From Pisolithus tinctorius (lineage: Eukaryota > Basidiomycota > Agaricomycetes > Boletales > Pisolithaceae), in assembly GCA_024663395.1 (NCBI GenBank), contig JANFAH010000049.1:248001-312000 (forward strand): a DNA stretch of 64,000 bases, written 5' to 3'. The position numbers and the translations under genes are program-made. This document shows positions 22,149 through 34,700 of this stretch, in pieces. The notes beneath the pieces are model-generated. The model saw only the letters and a program-made list of their open reading frames with translations, searched no databases and had not been told where the DNA came from. Numbering within the stretch: the stretch's first letter is position 1; every line of letters begins with the position of its first letter.

Positions 22149-22672
22149 TGTCAAGTACGAGATGTCCAGGTTGAGGCCAGACTGGAGACCGAGGCAGGCA
22201 TGAGGCCGAGGGGTCAGGATCAAGAGGGGAGCTGAGAATACAGAAGATTGAACTGTTTGGACTTAGTGACTGAGAGTACAGCACTATTCCCTGGTGTGGG
22301 TCTCAGTCCGAGTCCGAGGCTGAGACGGGGTTATCAGAGTATACTTAGTTGATTTCAGACTGAGGTCTACAGGCCGAGTATCTATGAGTTTATATACTAG
22401 AAACAACTATAGTATGGAGACCAGTAATGCCAGTCTCACAAAGATTGCTAAGGTGATTGGTAAGACAAGTATTAGTAAGACATGACTAAGGTAACGGAGA
22501 CCAGGACAGATGGACTGGGGACAAGACCAGGCAGAGCTTAACCGAAATGACAGACACTGCAAAGCAGTGTCTACTGTGCTAGACCATCTGGGGACAAGGG
22601 TTTGGCAAGGCCGAGGCCAGACTAAGTGAGTGCAAGGCCGAGTCTGGCCAGGGTCGAGACATGGCTATGACA
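22149..22672 (-). repeat. 3' LTR of element D (524 bp)
   Basis: Bounded by TGTCAAGTACGAG and GGCTATGACA. Just inside it, 22,673-22,690 is the inverse of a purine tract (AAGAGGGGGATAC on the minus strand), the same tract that precedes the 3' LTR of element G. Confidence 0.9.
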
Positions 22673-22809
22673 GTATCCCCCTCTTAGGGGTTGAACCCAT
22701 GAGACCCCTGCAAGAGTGGTAGGCTGAGTCCAAAAATTGGCTGAGTTCAAAAAACTGATACTTGTGGCCCACCAAGCCCTTTGCATCTTTCTTTCACATC
22801 CTCTTCATC

Positions 22810-23866
22810 ATGTCCGACTCAAGACTGATCGACACCACCGATAACAACAATGAGGGCCAGGCCGTCATCAACTGGACCCAGGTGTCAGAAGATGCCATCA
22901 AATATGATACCGATGATGAAGAAGAGATGATGAGGGCCAAGGCCAAAGAGAGGAAGCAGCACAAGGCAGCTGAGCAAGCCCAGCAGGAGGAACAGGCTCG
23001 GCTTGAGGCTGAGAGGGCGAAGAGGGAGAGGGCTGAGGCCAAGAGAGCAGCATGGGAGGCCGAAGAGGAGAGGGCATGCGAGGAGGAGGGGAAGCGCAGA
23101 GCCAAGAAGGAGAAGGAGGCCAAGCAAAAACGTAAGGCTGAGGCTGGTAAGGGTGATGAGGCTGGGGGGGAGGTGAAGAAGGTGGTCATGGACCCTGGGT
23201 GAGTGACCTTTTAACCTTGTGTGTATCTCCCTTGACAATCCCTTTAGCTGTACTTGCTGTGCCTGGGCCCAAACCATCTGCGAGTTCATCGTAGATGGTA
23301 ACAAAAAATGGGTTGCCTGTGTCCGCTGCAACCTTTCCAAGGGGAAATGCCAGTTGCCTGGGGATGGGAAGGATGCTGAGGCCGGTCCTAAGGCTGGGAA
23401 GAGTGACAAGGGGAAGAAGCAGAAAGCTGACAAGGAGAATGCCAAGGCTGGGCCCAGTACGCAAAAGTGGGCAAGGACAAGTGCGAGGCCAACTGAGGTC
23501 TTGGACCTCAACAAATTTGAGGCCGGCAGGAGTGGGGTGAAGGAGGCCAGTGCAGCCAGGTACTCAGGCTTGGAGAACAAGCTCGAGTGACTGATTGAGG
23601 CCGCAGGGCTGATTGCCAACAACCTGGCCAGCCTGTTCGAACTCCACGAGACCACAGTGGAAAACTCAGGCCACATAGCCAATGCACTCAAGTCGATACT
23701 CAATGAATTGTATGGCTTCGGGATGGTGGTATCCCCTTTGGACTCAGACTCATCTGAGCTCGATTCTGACGAGTTGTGCAAAGAAGCAGAGTGGTTAAAG
23801 AACCATGGTGAGGATGAAGAGGAGGAGTCCAAGGGGGAGGACAAGAGTATGGCCAAAGCCAAGTAG
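22810..23866 (+). CDS. antisense accessory gene of element D: zinc-cluster protein, one stop
   Basis: Located between pol and the 3' LTR but on the opposite strand. Exon 1 is 22,810-23,198, intron 23,199-23,247 (49 nt, GTGAGT...TTTAG), exon 2 23,248-23,866; 335 codons before the stop. The N-terminus is acidic (DTDDEEE, about residue 35), then a long Glu/Lys/Ala-rich coiled coil (QQEEQARLEAERAKRERAEA). The intron sits just before the first Cys of C131-X2-C-X6-C-X12-C-X2-C-X6-C164 (CTCCAWAQTIC and CVRCNLSKGKC), the Zn2Cys6 spacing. A basic stretch (KGKKQKADKENAK) follows, then a hydrophobic helix and an acidic tail. TGA at 23,588-23,590 falls where the G copy has ERLI, so it fits CGA decay. The ATG lies 137 bp from the LTR in a CT-rich stretch typical of fungal start sites. 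A regulator role is inferred from motif and layout. Confidence 0.72.
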
Positions 23867-24054
23867 TCATCGTAGCATAGAGTCTTGTAGTCCTTCCTCT
23901 GCAAATGTCATGTGCGGTGTCTGGTGTCTGCTCTTGGTCTTGTATAGTAAGTGAGAACAGACAAGAAAAGAAAACATAATAAGTAAAAGATTAAAGGAAC
24001 ACTAGATACCAATAGGAATCAGAAACTGAAACTGAGGCCAGTTGAGAATGGTCC

Positions 24055-27000
24055 TCACTGGTATGGGCCAGGTTTGTCAGGGTAGTGGAAATGGAACTCT
24101 TGCACGAGCTCAGAGGCATTGTCTAGCTCTGTAGCCAGTACCCAAGTAGTTTCTTCATCAGTCCCCTTGTAGCCAGTCCACTGGACTAAGTACTGAAGCC
24201 AACACTGGTGATGCTGGTCGACCTTAGAGTCGAGGATTTCTGCTACCTTGAACTCTAGATCACCATTGACTTCAACTGGTGGGGGTGGTGGTTGAGCCTG
24301 GTTCAGGATGGTATTAGGGATGACTGGCTCGAGTTGGGAGACGTGGAAGACCAGATGGACTGTGCACATTGAGTCTGGCAGGCGCAGTGTGAACGAGTGG
24401 GTACCAGCCTGAGCTATGACCAGGTATGGCCCAAGGTTCTTCTCTGAGAGCTTCTTGGAAGGCTGGGTTGACCAGAAGTATTTGGCCTTGACATATACCT
24501 GGTCACTGACCTTGAAGTCCAGAGCTGGCATGCATTTGGCATCAGCTGGGCCTTGGTATCGTTGTTGAGCGAGGGTCATTTCTTCCTGTAGGTATTGATG
24601 CAGTGAATCCAAGTCAACTGCATAGTCACGAGCCTGAGCAGAGGTGAGGTCATGCTCTGGGTACACTGAGATGTTAGGGTGGTAGCCCTTGTTAGCAAAG
24701 AATGGTGAGATGCTGGTAGTAGCGCTAGGGGCATTGTTATAAGTGAACTCTGCCAGAGGTAATAGGTCGGCCCAATTGTCCTGTTGGTAGTTACAGTAGA
24801 CTTGGAGGTATTGTTCAAGGGTCTGGTTAGTCTGCTCGGTCTGGCCATCACCTTTGGGGTGGTAGCCTGAGGTGAAATGTAAGTGCATGTCTAAGGCCTT
24901 ACTGAGTGACCAGAAGAAGTGAGACACAAACTCCGAGCCTTGGTCTGAGGTTACATGAGCTGGCACTCCATGCTTAGAAAAGACATGGAGTAGGAACAAT
25001 TTGGTGAGTTCTGGGGCTGTTATGGTGTCGTGGGTGGGGATGAATATGGCCTGCTTGGAAAGCTGGTCAACTACAATGAGGATGGCCATGAAGCCAGTTG
25101 AGGCCAGGAGCTGCTCGATGAAATCCATAGAGATAGAATTCCATGGCTTCTCTGGCACCAAGAGTTGCTTGAGAAGGCCATAAGGCTGATGGCAGGGAAC
25201 CTTAGCCCGAGTGCAGGCCATGCAGGACTGGACATAGTCTTTGATGAGGGTCCTGAGGCCAGGCCAGGTATATTCATGCCAAATGAGCTCTAGGGTTTGG
25301 TTCTGGCCAAAGTGGCCGGACAGGGGGTGGTCATGCTTAAGGCACAAGACCCTAAGGCAGAGGTCATTTGAGTCCAGCACGTAGATCCTTCCATCGAGAC
25401 GAAGGAAGCCAGTGTCATCTACTGACCACTGGGGATCAGACATGTCAGAGAGATGGATTTGTGAGACCAGGTTGTCCAGTAGTGTGGTCAGGATATCATT
25501 ATGAAGTTTTTCTATATCCATTAGTGCAACTGCCTGTAAGACTGGGTACTCAAGGTAAGTGGCACGGAGGGAGACCACTAGTTGCTCCTGGGTGAAGACC
25601 GGTCTCAGATTTTGTGGGTTCACTCGGGCATAGCTGCTATTCCCCTCTTTGGGGTAGATGTCCCATCGTCTAGTTAGGGTGTTGGGCTTAGCCCTGAGCT
25701 TACCAGGCCTAAATCTGATGATCATATTGAATTGCAAAAGGAATTCAGACCAGCGAGCTTGGCAGTGGGTGAGTACTTTGGAGGTAGAAAAGTACTTGAG
25801 ATTCTTGTGGTCAGTAACAACATCGACCAGTGAGGCCAAGCCCTCAAGGTAATGGCACCAGGTCCAGAATGCTTCAAAGATTGCAAGCAATTCCTTGTTG
25901 TGAGTATCATAGTTCAATTCTGGGGCCATCAGAGTCTGGGAGTAGAAAGTGACCAGATGTATCTGGTCATTGCCGCAAGTGATAGACAGAATGCCAGTGA
26001 TGGTGTAGTCCGAAGCATTGGTCTCGACAGTGATAGGAACCCTGGGGATGAAGTGAGTTAAGACTGGCAGAGTTGTGAAAGTGGCCTTGAGATTGTTGAA
26101 TGACTGGTGGCACTCCTCAGAGAAGTTCCAAGGAGCCCCCTTGCGGGTAAGCCGAGTCAGTGGTACGACAATGTCCAAGTAATTAAAGATAAACTGGTGG
26201 TAGAAATTGGCGAAGCCAAGGAAGGACTGTATGTCTTTGACCTTGTGAGGCTCAGGCCAATCACAGATGGTCTGGACTTTTTCCTTCGACATCATGAGGC
26301 TGGCAGGGGAGAGGTGGAACCTGAGGTATTTGACTGAGTCTGAGTGAAACTCACATTTCTCCAGCTTCACATAGAGGCTGTGAAGCTGAAGCTGGCAGAG
26401 CACTTCTCGGACATGCTGCTTGTGAGACTCCCTATCTCCAGAGTAGATTAAAATGTCATCTAGGTAGATGACTATGCAGACATCTAACATATCCACAAAG
26501 ATGGTGTTCACGAAATGTTGGAAAGTGGCCAGGGCATTGGTGAGGCCAAAGGGCATTACTAACCACTTGTAAGATCCATACCGAGTCCGGAATGCAGTCT
26601 TCCATTCATCACCCAGAGCAATCTGGATGAGATGGTAGGCATGCCAAAGATCAATCTTAGTGTAGATCTTGGCTTGGCTTGGTGAATCTAACAGGTTGGA
26701 GATGAGTGGGAGTGGGTAGTGATCCTTCTTAGTGATTTTGTTGAGGCCACAGAAATCTACACAAAGCCAGAGGGAGCCATCCTTCTTTTTGACAAAAAGG
26801 ACCAGTGCAGCATATGGGGATGAGGTCAGATGAATAAAGCCGGTGGTGAGGTTCTCATCGATGAAAGTACGGAGAGTTTGGAGCTCAACTGGGGACAGTG
26901 AGTAGATTGTGCCAAGAGGCAGGGTTGTTCCTTCTTTGAGCTCTATCTTCAGGTCATACTCCTGGTGTGGTGAGAGTGCCAAGGCCTTGGCCTTGCTGAA

Positions 27001-27773
27001 TACATCAGTGAAGTTGTGATACTCTTCCAGGACATTGGGTAGGGCTGGAGGAGGTGAAGCCAAGGCTGATCAGGCTTGAGCTGAGTCCAAGGGGCAGAGC
27101 TGGAGTTGGAACTGGACAGACCCTTCTAGTTTGCAGGTGCACACAAAAGTGGCTGCATTGACTAGGGAAACCAGAGGGGCCTTCAGGGGGGTGCAAGCCA
27201 GGGAGTCAGAGACTGGTACAGATGGCGCAAGGCTGGGTTGGTCACTAGGACTGGGGTCAGGAAGGCCGGTGGGGACCGGGCTTACAGGGGGTGTTGACGG
27301 GGTTGGCATTCCTTGTGTATGAGTCCAGGAAGTAATACTGCTCAATACCCAGTCAATCAACAGATTGTATTGGGTGAGCCAGTTATGCCCGAGAACTACT
27401 TTACACTCGGAATCCAACAGGGCAAGGTACAGGGTTACTGGTGTGACATTGCTGGACATGAAGCAGATACTGACATCTACTGCCTGGGTTATAGTAAAGG
27501 TGGATGTTCCATTGAAGAGCTGGAGTCGGATTGGTGAGACCAAGTAAGGGGTAAAGGAGTGTTGATTAGCAAATTGGTTATCTATGAAACAATGTGTGGA
27601 ACCAGAGTTCACTAAAGTACGAAGCCAAGGTAAATCTGGGTTTTCTAATATGACATAGGGGGTTAAAGAGTTTGGGCTGGAAAGAGTGGACACATTGAGA
27701 CAAGCCTCCAAGTTTGCACAACCAGAGTCAACACAGCTCCCAGATTGTGTGGAGTCCTGGGAGCTGCTACCTA
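24055..27773 (-). pseudogene. pol of element D, one premature TGA
   Basis: Pol is read by -1 frameshift from the gag stop at 27,771-27,773: [19 protein letters not shown], then retropepsin (RTLVNSGSTHCFIDNQF; the catalytic DSG is NSG here). A TGA follows at 27,070-27,072, where G has ALARSTST. The next 1,002 residues are open. RT has LFVKKKDGSLWLCVDF and YLDDILIYS. RNase H has VETNASDYTI, with Asn for the first catalytic Asp. Integrase has DHPLSGHFGQNQTL, the CMACTRAK zinc ligands, SMDFIEQLL, HVTSDQGSEF and GDGQTEQTN. A chromodomain (FKVAEILDSKVDQHHQCWLQ) closes it. NSG and TNAS both fit G to A decay, so protease and RNase H are probably inactive while RT and integrase motifs look whole. Confidence 0.88.
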
Positions 27774-27780
27774 TTTTTTT
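27774..27780 (-). promoter_or_regulatory. -1 ribosomal frameshift site, gag/pol of element D
   Basis: On the minus strand the gag frame reads ACA AAA AAA TAG. The heptamer A AAA AAA directly before the stop is a canonical -1 slippery sequence, and the -1 frame leads straight into pol (IGSSSQDS). Element G has the identical arrangement. I did not model a downstream structure. Confidence 0.7.
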
Positions 27781-28440
27781 GTCTCGGGGGTAGAAACCGA
27801 GCCCAAGGCCGGTGTGGCCTCGGTGGTGGCTGCAGCACGAGCTTTGGCCTTTCCAGCTTTCTTGGGGCATTTGTCAGCAAAATGACTGGACCCTCCACAG
27901 AACATGCAGAGGTTTCCATCTAGGCAATGCTTGTGTTCTTCTGGGGTGAGCTTCCCATCCTTGCCGAGTTTGCTAGGCTCAGGCTTGGATGAATTGCTGT
28001 TATTACTATTACCTGGCTTTGATGAAGCTGGCTTGGGGGAAGATCCAGTGTTGTTGTTGCTGCCGGTCTTGGATTTATCTTGACTGGTCTTGGCTTGGTT
28101 GTTATTGCCAGAACTGCCGGACTTATTGTTGCTGGAGTTGGATGAGCCTTGGTGCTTACTCGCCCATTGGACTTCTTCTTTGCACTCCCAATAGTGTGCA
28201 TCTATTTCTTGGGCGAGGTGGCAGAGCTCATGAAGTGTCTGGGGTTTACCAACTCGACAGACTTCATCCTTAATCCAGTCTGGAAGCCTGGAATAGAAAT
28301 GATGGCACAGTGCACCATCTCCATAGCCTCGGACTTGTGAGGCAAGCCAATTAAAATCAACTATGTATTTGTTGATGTGCTGACTTTCCTTCATATGTAG
28401 ATGGTCAAGCTGACTCTCAGCATCAGCGACTGGGTCATGG

Positions 28441-29255
28441 TGTCATGACCATGACACCAGTGTAAGCCCCTAACACCTACTCCGCCCTTTTCCGACATGT
28501 TCCCACGCTTCTCTGCCCTCCTCCGATGTGTTCCTGCGCTCCTCCGACCCTCCTGACACATCTCCACACCTCTCCGAGGTCCCCTGTCCATGTTCTGACC
28601 AACTCCGCTCAACTCCACCCTAAGGTTGGTCATGTGGGCTGTCAGACTTGCGGCCCTGCATTCTAGATAGGGTTCCGCCCTCGTGTCAGTTTTCTCCATT
28701 CTTCCACTCCTTCGGTATTTACCCTCTCTTCCTCGTTGTAGTAGTTTCCTTGTCTCAGTTAAGGTCCCCATCATCCCTACCCTCTATCCCTTGTGTCGGA
28801 AGGACTCTAACCCACTATACACTTATTGGTTTACATTCCATACTGCACCACCCTTGACCTACATTGTATATAAGGCCACATAGTACTCCGATGTAATCAG
28901 TACAAATATTGAATAAAGTCCCCACCTTCGACTCCCCCTCAGTCCCCTCCAGAGTTTCATCTCCACTTCCTCTGAGTCCACTCCACCTCTGAAATACAAG
29001 GGCTGAGCTTGCACAAGGGGGCAGCGCACTAGCTGAACCCAACACCCTCTCATCCGACCTCTGACCTCTGACCTCTGGCTCCAACTCCGACCTCGGCCTC
29101 TGAGACTTTCCTTCATACCCCTCTGCTCACTGTTCATTGAATATCTTGCCACCCAGTGGTCAGATTTGCTTCGGACTTTGACTGCTGTACTCCGCAGCCC
29201 AACGCGCTCCAACTCCGCCCTAAGAAGGAGCCAGGGGTGTTGTCTGACTTTGACA
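28441..29255 (+). repeat. solo LTR, family E (815 bp), TSD CATGG, in gag of D
   Basis: Begins TGTCATGACCATGACACC, ends TCTGACTTTGACA, and is flanked by CATGG at 28,436-28,440 and 29,256-29,260. It contains a TATATAAGG box near 28,867 and the AATAAA-like AATAAAGTCC near 28,911. It is richer in CpG than the D sequence around it, in line with a later arrival. Confidence 0.92.
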
Positions 29256-30008
29256 CATGGGGACCAAAGGTGGTTTGCAATTCTAGGATGAACTCCCTCC
29301 AGGAGTCCATCCAGAGAGGCTGGTCATCAGGGTTATCGAGTCTGAGCAAGTCTGGCTCAAACCACTCAAGGGCCATGCCTTTGAGGTAGGACTGTGTGAA
29401 GATGACCTTGGCATGGTTGGTCTTGAAAGCCTGGGGTCGGTCTTGGAAATTAAGCTCACACTGGATAAAGAATGCATGGAGCTTCTTGGGATCTGTGCCA
29501 TCGAAAGTGTCAGGCTCACGCAGCTTGGTCCTGCTTGAGGACTCAGGGCTAGTGCGAGCATTACGAGCCAACAGTTTGATGGCTGATGCAAGGTTGTCTA
29601 AGACTGTAATGGGGGGCTCAGTGTCTGGATCTGGGAAGTCCAGCTCGTTCTCCGGGTCATCATCATCTGGATTATCATTACTGGGACCATTATCACCAGG
29701 GTCATCATCGTCAGGGTTGTTGTCATCATCATTGTCCAGCCCATCATCGCTGGGGTCACCCTTGGGGATGGGAGCAGTGGGATGATGTGGGGTAGGGGTA
29801 GTAGAAGTGCAGGCCGAGAAACCCCTGAAAGGGCTAACAGGATCTGGAGAGTGCCTGGTGGTGCCCAAGGCAGCTAGTGCTGTCTCACGGCGAGCCCCAC
29901 TGGCTGAGGCAGAGTCGGGATTGGTGGCAGAATGGCCACAGGGAGGTTGGAAGCAAGTCTTGGTTGCCATGATGGTTTAGACCCACACAAGTGGTGAGTC
30001 TGAAATAC

Positions 30009-30505
30009 TGTCAAGTACAAGATGTCCAGGTTGAGGCCAGACTGGAGACTGAGGCAGGCGCGAGGCCAAGGGGTCAGGATCAAGAGGGGAGCTGAGAATA
30101 CAGAAGATTGAACTGTTTGGACTTAGCGACTGAGAGTACAGCACTATTCCCTTGCATGGGTCTCAGTCCAAGTCCAAGGCCGAGATGGGGTTATCAGAGT
30201 ATACTTAGTTGATTTCAGACTGAGGTCTACAGGCTGAGTATCTATGAGTTTATATACTAGAAACAACTATAGTACAGAGACCAGTAATGCCAGTCTCACA
30301 AAGATTGCTAAGGTGATTGGTAAGACAAGTATTAGTAAGACATGACTAAGGTAATGGAGACTGGGACAGATGGACTGGGGACAAGACTGGGCAGAGCTTA
30401 ACCAAAATGACAGACACTGCAAAGCAGTGTCTACTGCACTAGACCATCTGGGGACAAGGGTTTGGTGAGGCTGAGTCCAGCTGGGGTCAAGACATGGCCA
30501 TGACA
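30009..30505 (-). repeat. 5' LTR of element D (497 bp)
   Basis: Bounded by TGTCAAGTACAAG and GGCCATGACA and aligned with the 3' LTR at 22,149-22,672. A TATATAAAC box lies on the minus strand at about 30,249-30,257. The gag ATG at 29,970 is 38 bases inside it. Length differences from the 3' LTR come from small deletions such as the loss of the AAGGCCGAGGCCAGACT-like block. Confidence 0.88.
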
Positions 30506-31133
30506 CTTTCAATGTTTGCTCTAAATGGAGTGTGTGAAGTGTAGTGTGAAAAGGGGTGGGAATTTTGCTTTGCATCTCTAGGACCAAATTTAGTACTTGC
30601 TCTTGGCTACAAAATGGTACATTTGTCATGTGATTTGGCTGACAGGCAGTGGAGATATCATTGATTTAAAACTACAATACCATTGAAAGGGTTTTTTCAC
30701 TTTTGAAATGACAAGGGTATTTGGAGAACCAGAAGCTGAGATCTCAGGAGGGATGGGAAAATATGATTACATAATAAACCACATGATCTTCCAAATGGTT
30801 TGTCAGCATGTAAACAATGGCAAACATTGAATTTGTACCATCAAACCTCCCTCTTTTACCACAACTCATGAAATCATCTCTCTGGCTCCCATGGTTGTTT
30901 TCTCAGGGAAATATTATCAAATACAAATACTGGTGCCCACTACTGTACCATCAGTATGACATGCTCTCAGGACCATCAGTCCTTTAAAAGACCTGCTGCC
31001 AGTCAATCCCTGCACTGTTTCCCCACCCATGCCTGATGTATTCTGGGACTAATCAATGCTTGGAAGGCTGAAAATGTTATGGAGGTCAATCTGGCACTTC
31101 AGGATGTGATGGACAAAATGTTCAAGCTCATCC

Positions 31134-31534
31134 TGAAGCAACCAAAGATGCAAGTCTTCTCAGCTATCACTTCAAACCAGAGAGATTGGGAGTGGAACCC
31201 ATTGATTGAGGGACAAGCTCAAAACAAACTAGATTAGAGAAGCTGGCTATGACCAACAACAGGACTTATATACTTCCTTACTGTTTGTACATACTGCCAT
31301 GAGAGAACATTCAAGAAAGAAGTAAACAAAGGAGAGAACTACACTATTGGACAAATGCAAACATGCAGTGCCAGTGAGGCATGGCCTTACTAAGTATCAT
31401 GTAAGCATGAAAGGACAAGTGAAAGGAAAAGTCCAAGGTGACTAAGCATCCCTAAACTGTAATCCTAACCAGAGGGTGGACATATATGGGCAACTAGGGA
31501 GAAATGGAAAGCAAAAAGTCTACTGGTTGTTACA
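31134..31534 (-). repeat. 3' LTR of element B (401 bp)
   Basis: Ends TGAAGCAACCAAAGATG and GGTTGTTACA; followed inward by CTATCCCCTCCTAAGG, the inverse of the polypurine tract. Closely matches 5,325-5,722. Confidence 0.88.
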
Positions 31535-31727
31535 CTATCCCCTCCTAAGGTTTGACTTCCAGGCAAGACCAAATAGGATTAACAGTAGTGTATGGTTCCA
31601 GGACAGGTGTGAACAAGCTATCAAAGCTTTCTGATGAGAGGAGAGATAATTTACAGGGGGCTCTGGGGTGGGATTGATAGAAATCCTTGATTGCTGACTG
31701 TGAATTCTTCAAGGCAGAGGCTGGCTC

Positions 31728-34700
31728 CTAGGTATGATCTTCTTTGGGGTATCCCCTCCAACGCACAAGGAATTGAAGAGTTCCACATTTCAAATGGGAG
31801 TCAACAACATATTCAACCTTGTATTTGACATCTCCTTCATCAGTAACCCTCTGCAGTCCTGGCCTGTTGACAGGCTGCCCATCAAGAGCACTGAGATAGG
31901 GTTTAACCCAAGAGACATTCACAACTGGATGAATCCTCATGTTGTGTGGTAGCTTTAATTTAAGAGTGTTCAGAAGTACCTCTAGAACTTCATACAGTCC
32001 AATCCACTTTTTGGAAAGTTTACAGCTCTGCCATTCCTTCAAGGACAGATGGTCTGTGGCTAGCCAGAACTGAGATCCAATGGAATAAGAGGGAGCAACC
32101 AAGTAGCATCTATCTGCTTGTTGCTTTTGCTGGGAACATGCTTTGGCAAGGTTTGCTTTTACATCCTGGAACACCTGGAACCAAGATTTGGCAACTTCCT
32201 CTGCCACTTCTACCTTTGAGGTCATCGGCTCAACACCCATCCTAGGTCTATAGGAACAGGTAACTTCAAAGGGGCACTTGCCAGTAGAAGTGGAGGCAGA
32301 GTTGTTGTATGCAAATTGAGCCAAAGGTAGCCATTCCTCCCAGTGACCCTGTTGCTGGTTGGCATACATCTGTAAATACTGTTGGATTTCATGGTTCAAC
32401 TGCTCTGTTTGTCCATCTGTCTGAGGGTGGAATGCTGTGGAAAGCTTCTGTTGTACTCCTAGCATTTTAAATAATTCCTTCATGAAGCCAGAGGCAAACT
32501 GAGGGCCTTGGTCTGATATGATAGAGTCTGGAAGTCCATGATGTTTCCAAATGTGCACCAGGTAAAGACAAGCTGCACTAGCAGCCATTTCTTCTGCAGT
32601 GCAGGGAATGAACTCTGCTTCCTTAGAGAACCTGTCAATGACAACTAGGCCATGGGACTTTCCCAAAGATCCCTTGACTCCAAGGTCCATAAAGTCAGTC
32701 ATTAATTCTCTCCAAGGCCCATCAGGGACAGGTAAAGGTTTGAGTTCTCCTGCAGGCAACCTATTTCCAGACTTGCTGGCTTGGCACATTTGACAATGCT
32801 TTACATACTCTTCTACATCAGGTTTCAAGGTGGACCACATGAACCAGCATGTGATCAACTCCTGAGTTCCTTTTATACCTCAATGTCCTGCTAGGGGAGA
32901 GTCATGAAGAGCATTAAGCAGCTTCCTTCTAAGTGCACTAGGCACCCAGACCTTTTCTCCATCGTAATGAAGACTGCCTCAGAGCTTGCATTCAGCAGGA
33001 ACTCCTTCAGCTTTAGTGGACTCAGCCTGCAGATCTTCCATGAAGGGATTTTCTAGTTTTACCAAGCAGACTTGGCTCAGATTTATAAATAGGGACTCTT
33101 CTGACTTTGCCCTTTCCTTTCCTTCTATGAAGTCCTCTCATCTTGACAGGGCATCTGGTCTTCCCATCATGACTCCAGGTTTACAAACTATGATACAGTT
33201 GAACTGACTAAAGTACTGTGCCAACATGCCTGGCATGGCTGGAGCTTTTGAGTGGTCATGAACCACTTGAGGTTGTGGTGATCCATCCAAACTTCAAACT
33301 GGTATGGGGTAGCCTCGAGGTAGTGGTGCCATTGCTCTAACACACAAATGATGGCCAGCATTTCTTTGTCATGAACTGTATAATTACATTCAGCCCCAGA
33401 TAGAGAGTGACTGGAGTAGGCAATGGGTCTCCAGAGACTGTCATCACATTCTACCAAGAGCACTGCTCCAGTGGCATAGTCTGAAGCACCTGTTTCTAAG
33501 TGGAACCTCTGATCCTGATCAGGGAACATAAGGATAGGGGCAGTGGTAAAAGCTTCTTTTAGTGTATCAAATGCCATTTGACATTTGACATCCCAAATGA
33601 ATGGAAGGTCCTTCTTTGTGAGATTATTTAGGGGTTTTGTGATCTGTGCAAAGTCCTTAATGAAGCATTGGTAAAAGTTTGCTAGGCCAAGGAAGCTGCA
33701 AACTCTGTGAACATTGGTAGGTACAGGCCAATCTTGCACAGCAGAGATTTTGGCAGGGTCCATATGTACTCCATTAACACCAATGATCATTCCTAAAAAG
33801 TCCACCTCTTGTTGTCCAAAGATACACTTCTGAGGTTTGACAAACAGGTCATTTACCTTCAACCTTCTAAGCACCTCCAACACAATCTTGTCATGTTCTT
33901 CTTGATTGTCTGTTTTCATAAATATCATTAGGTCATTGATGTAGATGACGAGCATGTCTTCCATATCACCAGAGATGTCATTCATCATGTTCTGGAATGT
34001 GGTGGGTGAGTTACAAAGCCCAAAGAACATGACCAGAGGCTTGAAAGCACCTTGATGGTGTATGAAAGCAGCTTTCCACTTGTCTCCTTCTTTGGTCCTA
34101 ACATTGTTGTATCCCCAACGAAGATCCATCTTTGTGAAGAGTTGCAACCTTTCAACTTGTTGACATGCTGAGATATTAACGAGAGAGGGTACGAGTTTTT
34201 CACAGTATGCTCATTTAAATAGTGATAGTCCTGGACCATGCACTTCTTGCTGTCCTTCTTAGGAATGAAGAACACAGGAGAGATTTGCAGTGATTTACTA
34301 GGCTGAATATAACCCTTCTTGAGCTGACCATCAATGAAGTCACTGACTTCTCATTACTTGTCAGGGGAGAGAGGGATCAGCCTTCCCTTCTTTGGTACAA
34401 ATGACTCCTTTAGTTCTATAGCATGATCCCAAGGTTTCCTAAGTGGCATGCACTTGGATTCCTTCTTGGAAAAGACCAATAAATATTCACAATATGCCTT
34501 TGGAATGAGTTCCTCAGGGGTTTTATCCATTTTTGGTTTGTCCATTCCTAGATTTCAAATCCAGGATATGTAAGAGTCCAAGGCCTCCCTTTCAAGCTTT
34601 TCCACCCTATGTTTGAATGAGGATTTCGGTGCTAGCTGTCAGCATCTAGCTGGGCACCTTCCCATTTTAACCTTGCTGGTTTTCCAATCTATCAGTGGGT

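Larger units (their letters stand above)
27771..29970 (-). pseudogene. gag of element D, interrupted by a solo LTR
   Basis: The N-terminal part is at 29,970-29,261 (MATKTCFQPPCGHSATNPDS, an acidic Asp/Asn stretch, [30 protein letters not shown]) and the C-terminal part at 28,435-27,771 ([38 protein letters not shown]). The latter ends with the knuckle CMFCGGSSHFADKC and a Lys/Ser/Asn-rich linker. Removing 28,441-29,255 and one CATGG copy restores continuous coding across [15 protein letters not shown], so apart from the insertion the frame is open. The stop TAG at 27,771-27,773 follows an A AAA AAA slippery site. Confidence 0.88.
22149..30505 (-). mobile_element. Ty3/Gypsy chromovirus D, near full length, TSD CTTTC
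   Basis: An 8,357 bp insertion flanked by CTTTC (22,144-22,148 and 30,506-30,510). On the minus strand: 5' LTR, gag (split by a solo LTR), -1 frameshift site, pol with one stop, then a plus-strand accessory gene, polypurine tract and 3' LTR. It is the same lineage as element G. CpG decay is partial. The only breaks I see in gag-pol are the solo LTR and one TGA. Confidence 0.93.
22127..31133 (+). mobile_element. Tc1-like nonautonomous element, split by element D and cut by B
   Basis: The left 22 bases (CAGTGACTCCAAAAACCCTT plus TC) follow a TA at 22,125-22,126. Element D interrupts at 22,149-30,505 with a CTTTC duplication. The sequence resumes at 30,506 and continues to 31,133, where the LTR of element B begins. 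The part at 30,740-31,120 aligns with 11,730-12,080 of the palindromic element, and an inverted end motif is present at 30,681-30,701. The right half is missing. Confidence 0.75.

Noticed and set aside
22810..23866. The zinc-cluster gene as an ordinary host gene next to element D
   Set aside because: It lies inside the CTTTC-flanked element, between polypurine tract and pol, and element G has the same gene at the same place.
22885..23904. 339-residue minus-strand frame, Ser/Leu-rich
   Set aside because: It is the antisense shadow of the Glu/Lys/Ala-rich coiled coil of the plus-strand accessory gene; the introns and cysteine cluster support the plus strand.
29134..29970. 278-residue gag ending in SKSDNTPGSFLGRS
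   Set aside because: The last 40 or so residues are read from the solo LTR inserted at 28,441-29,255; the true gag resumes at 28,435.
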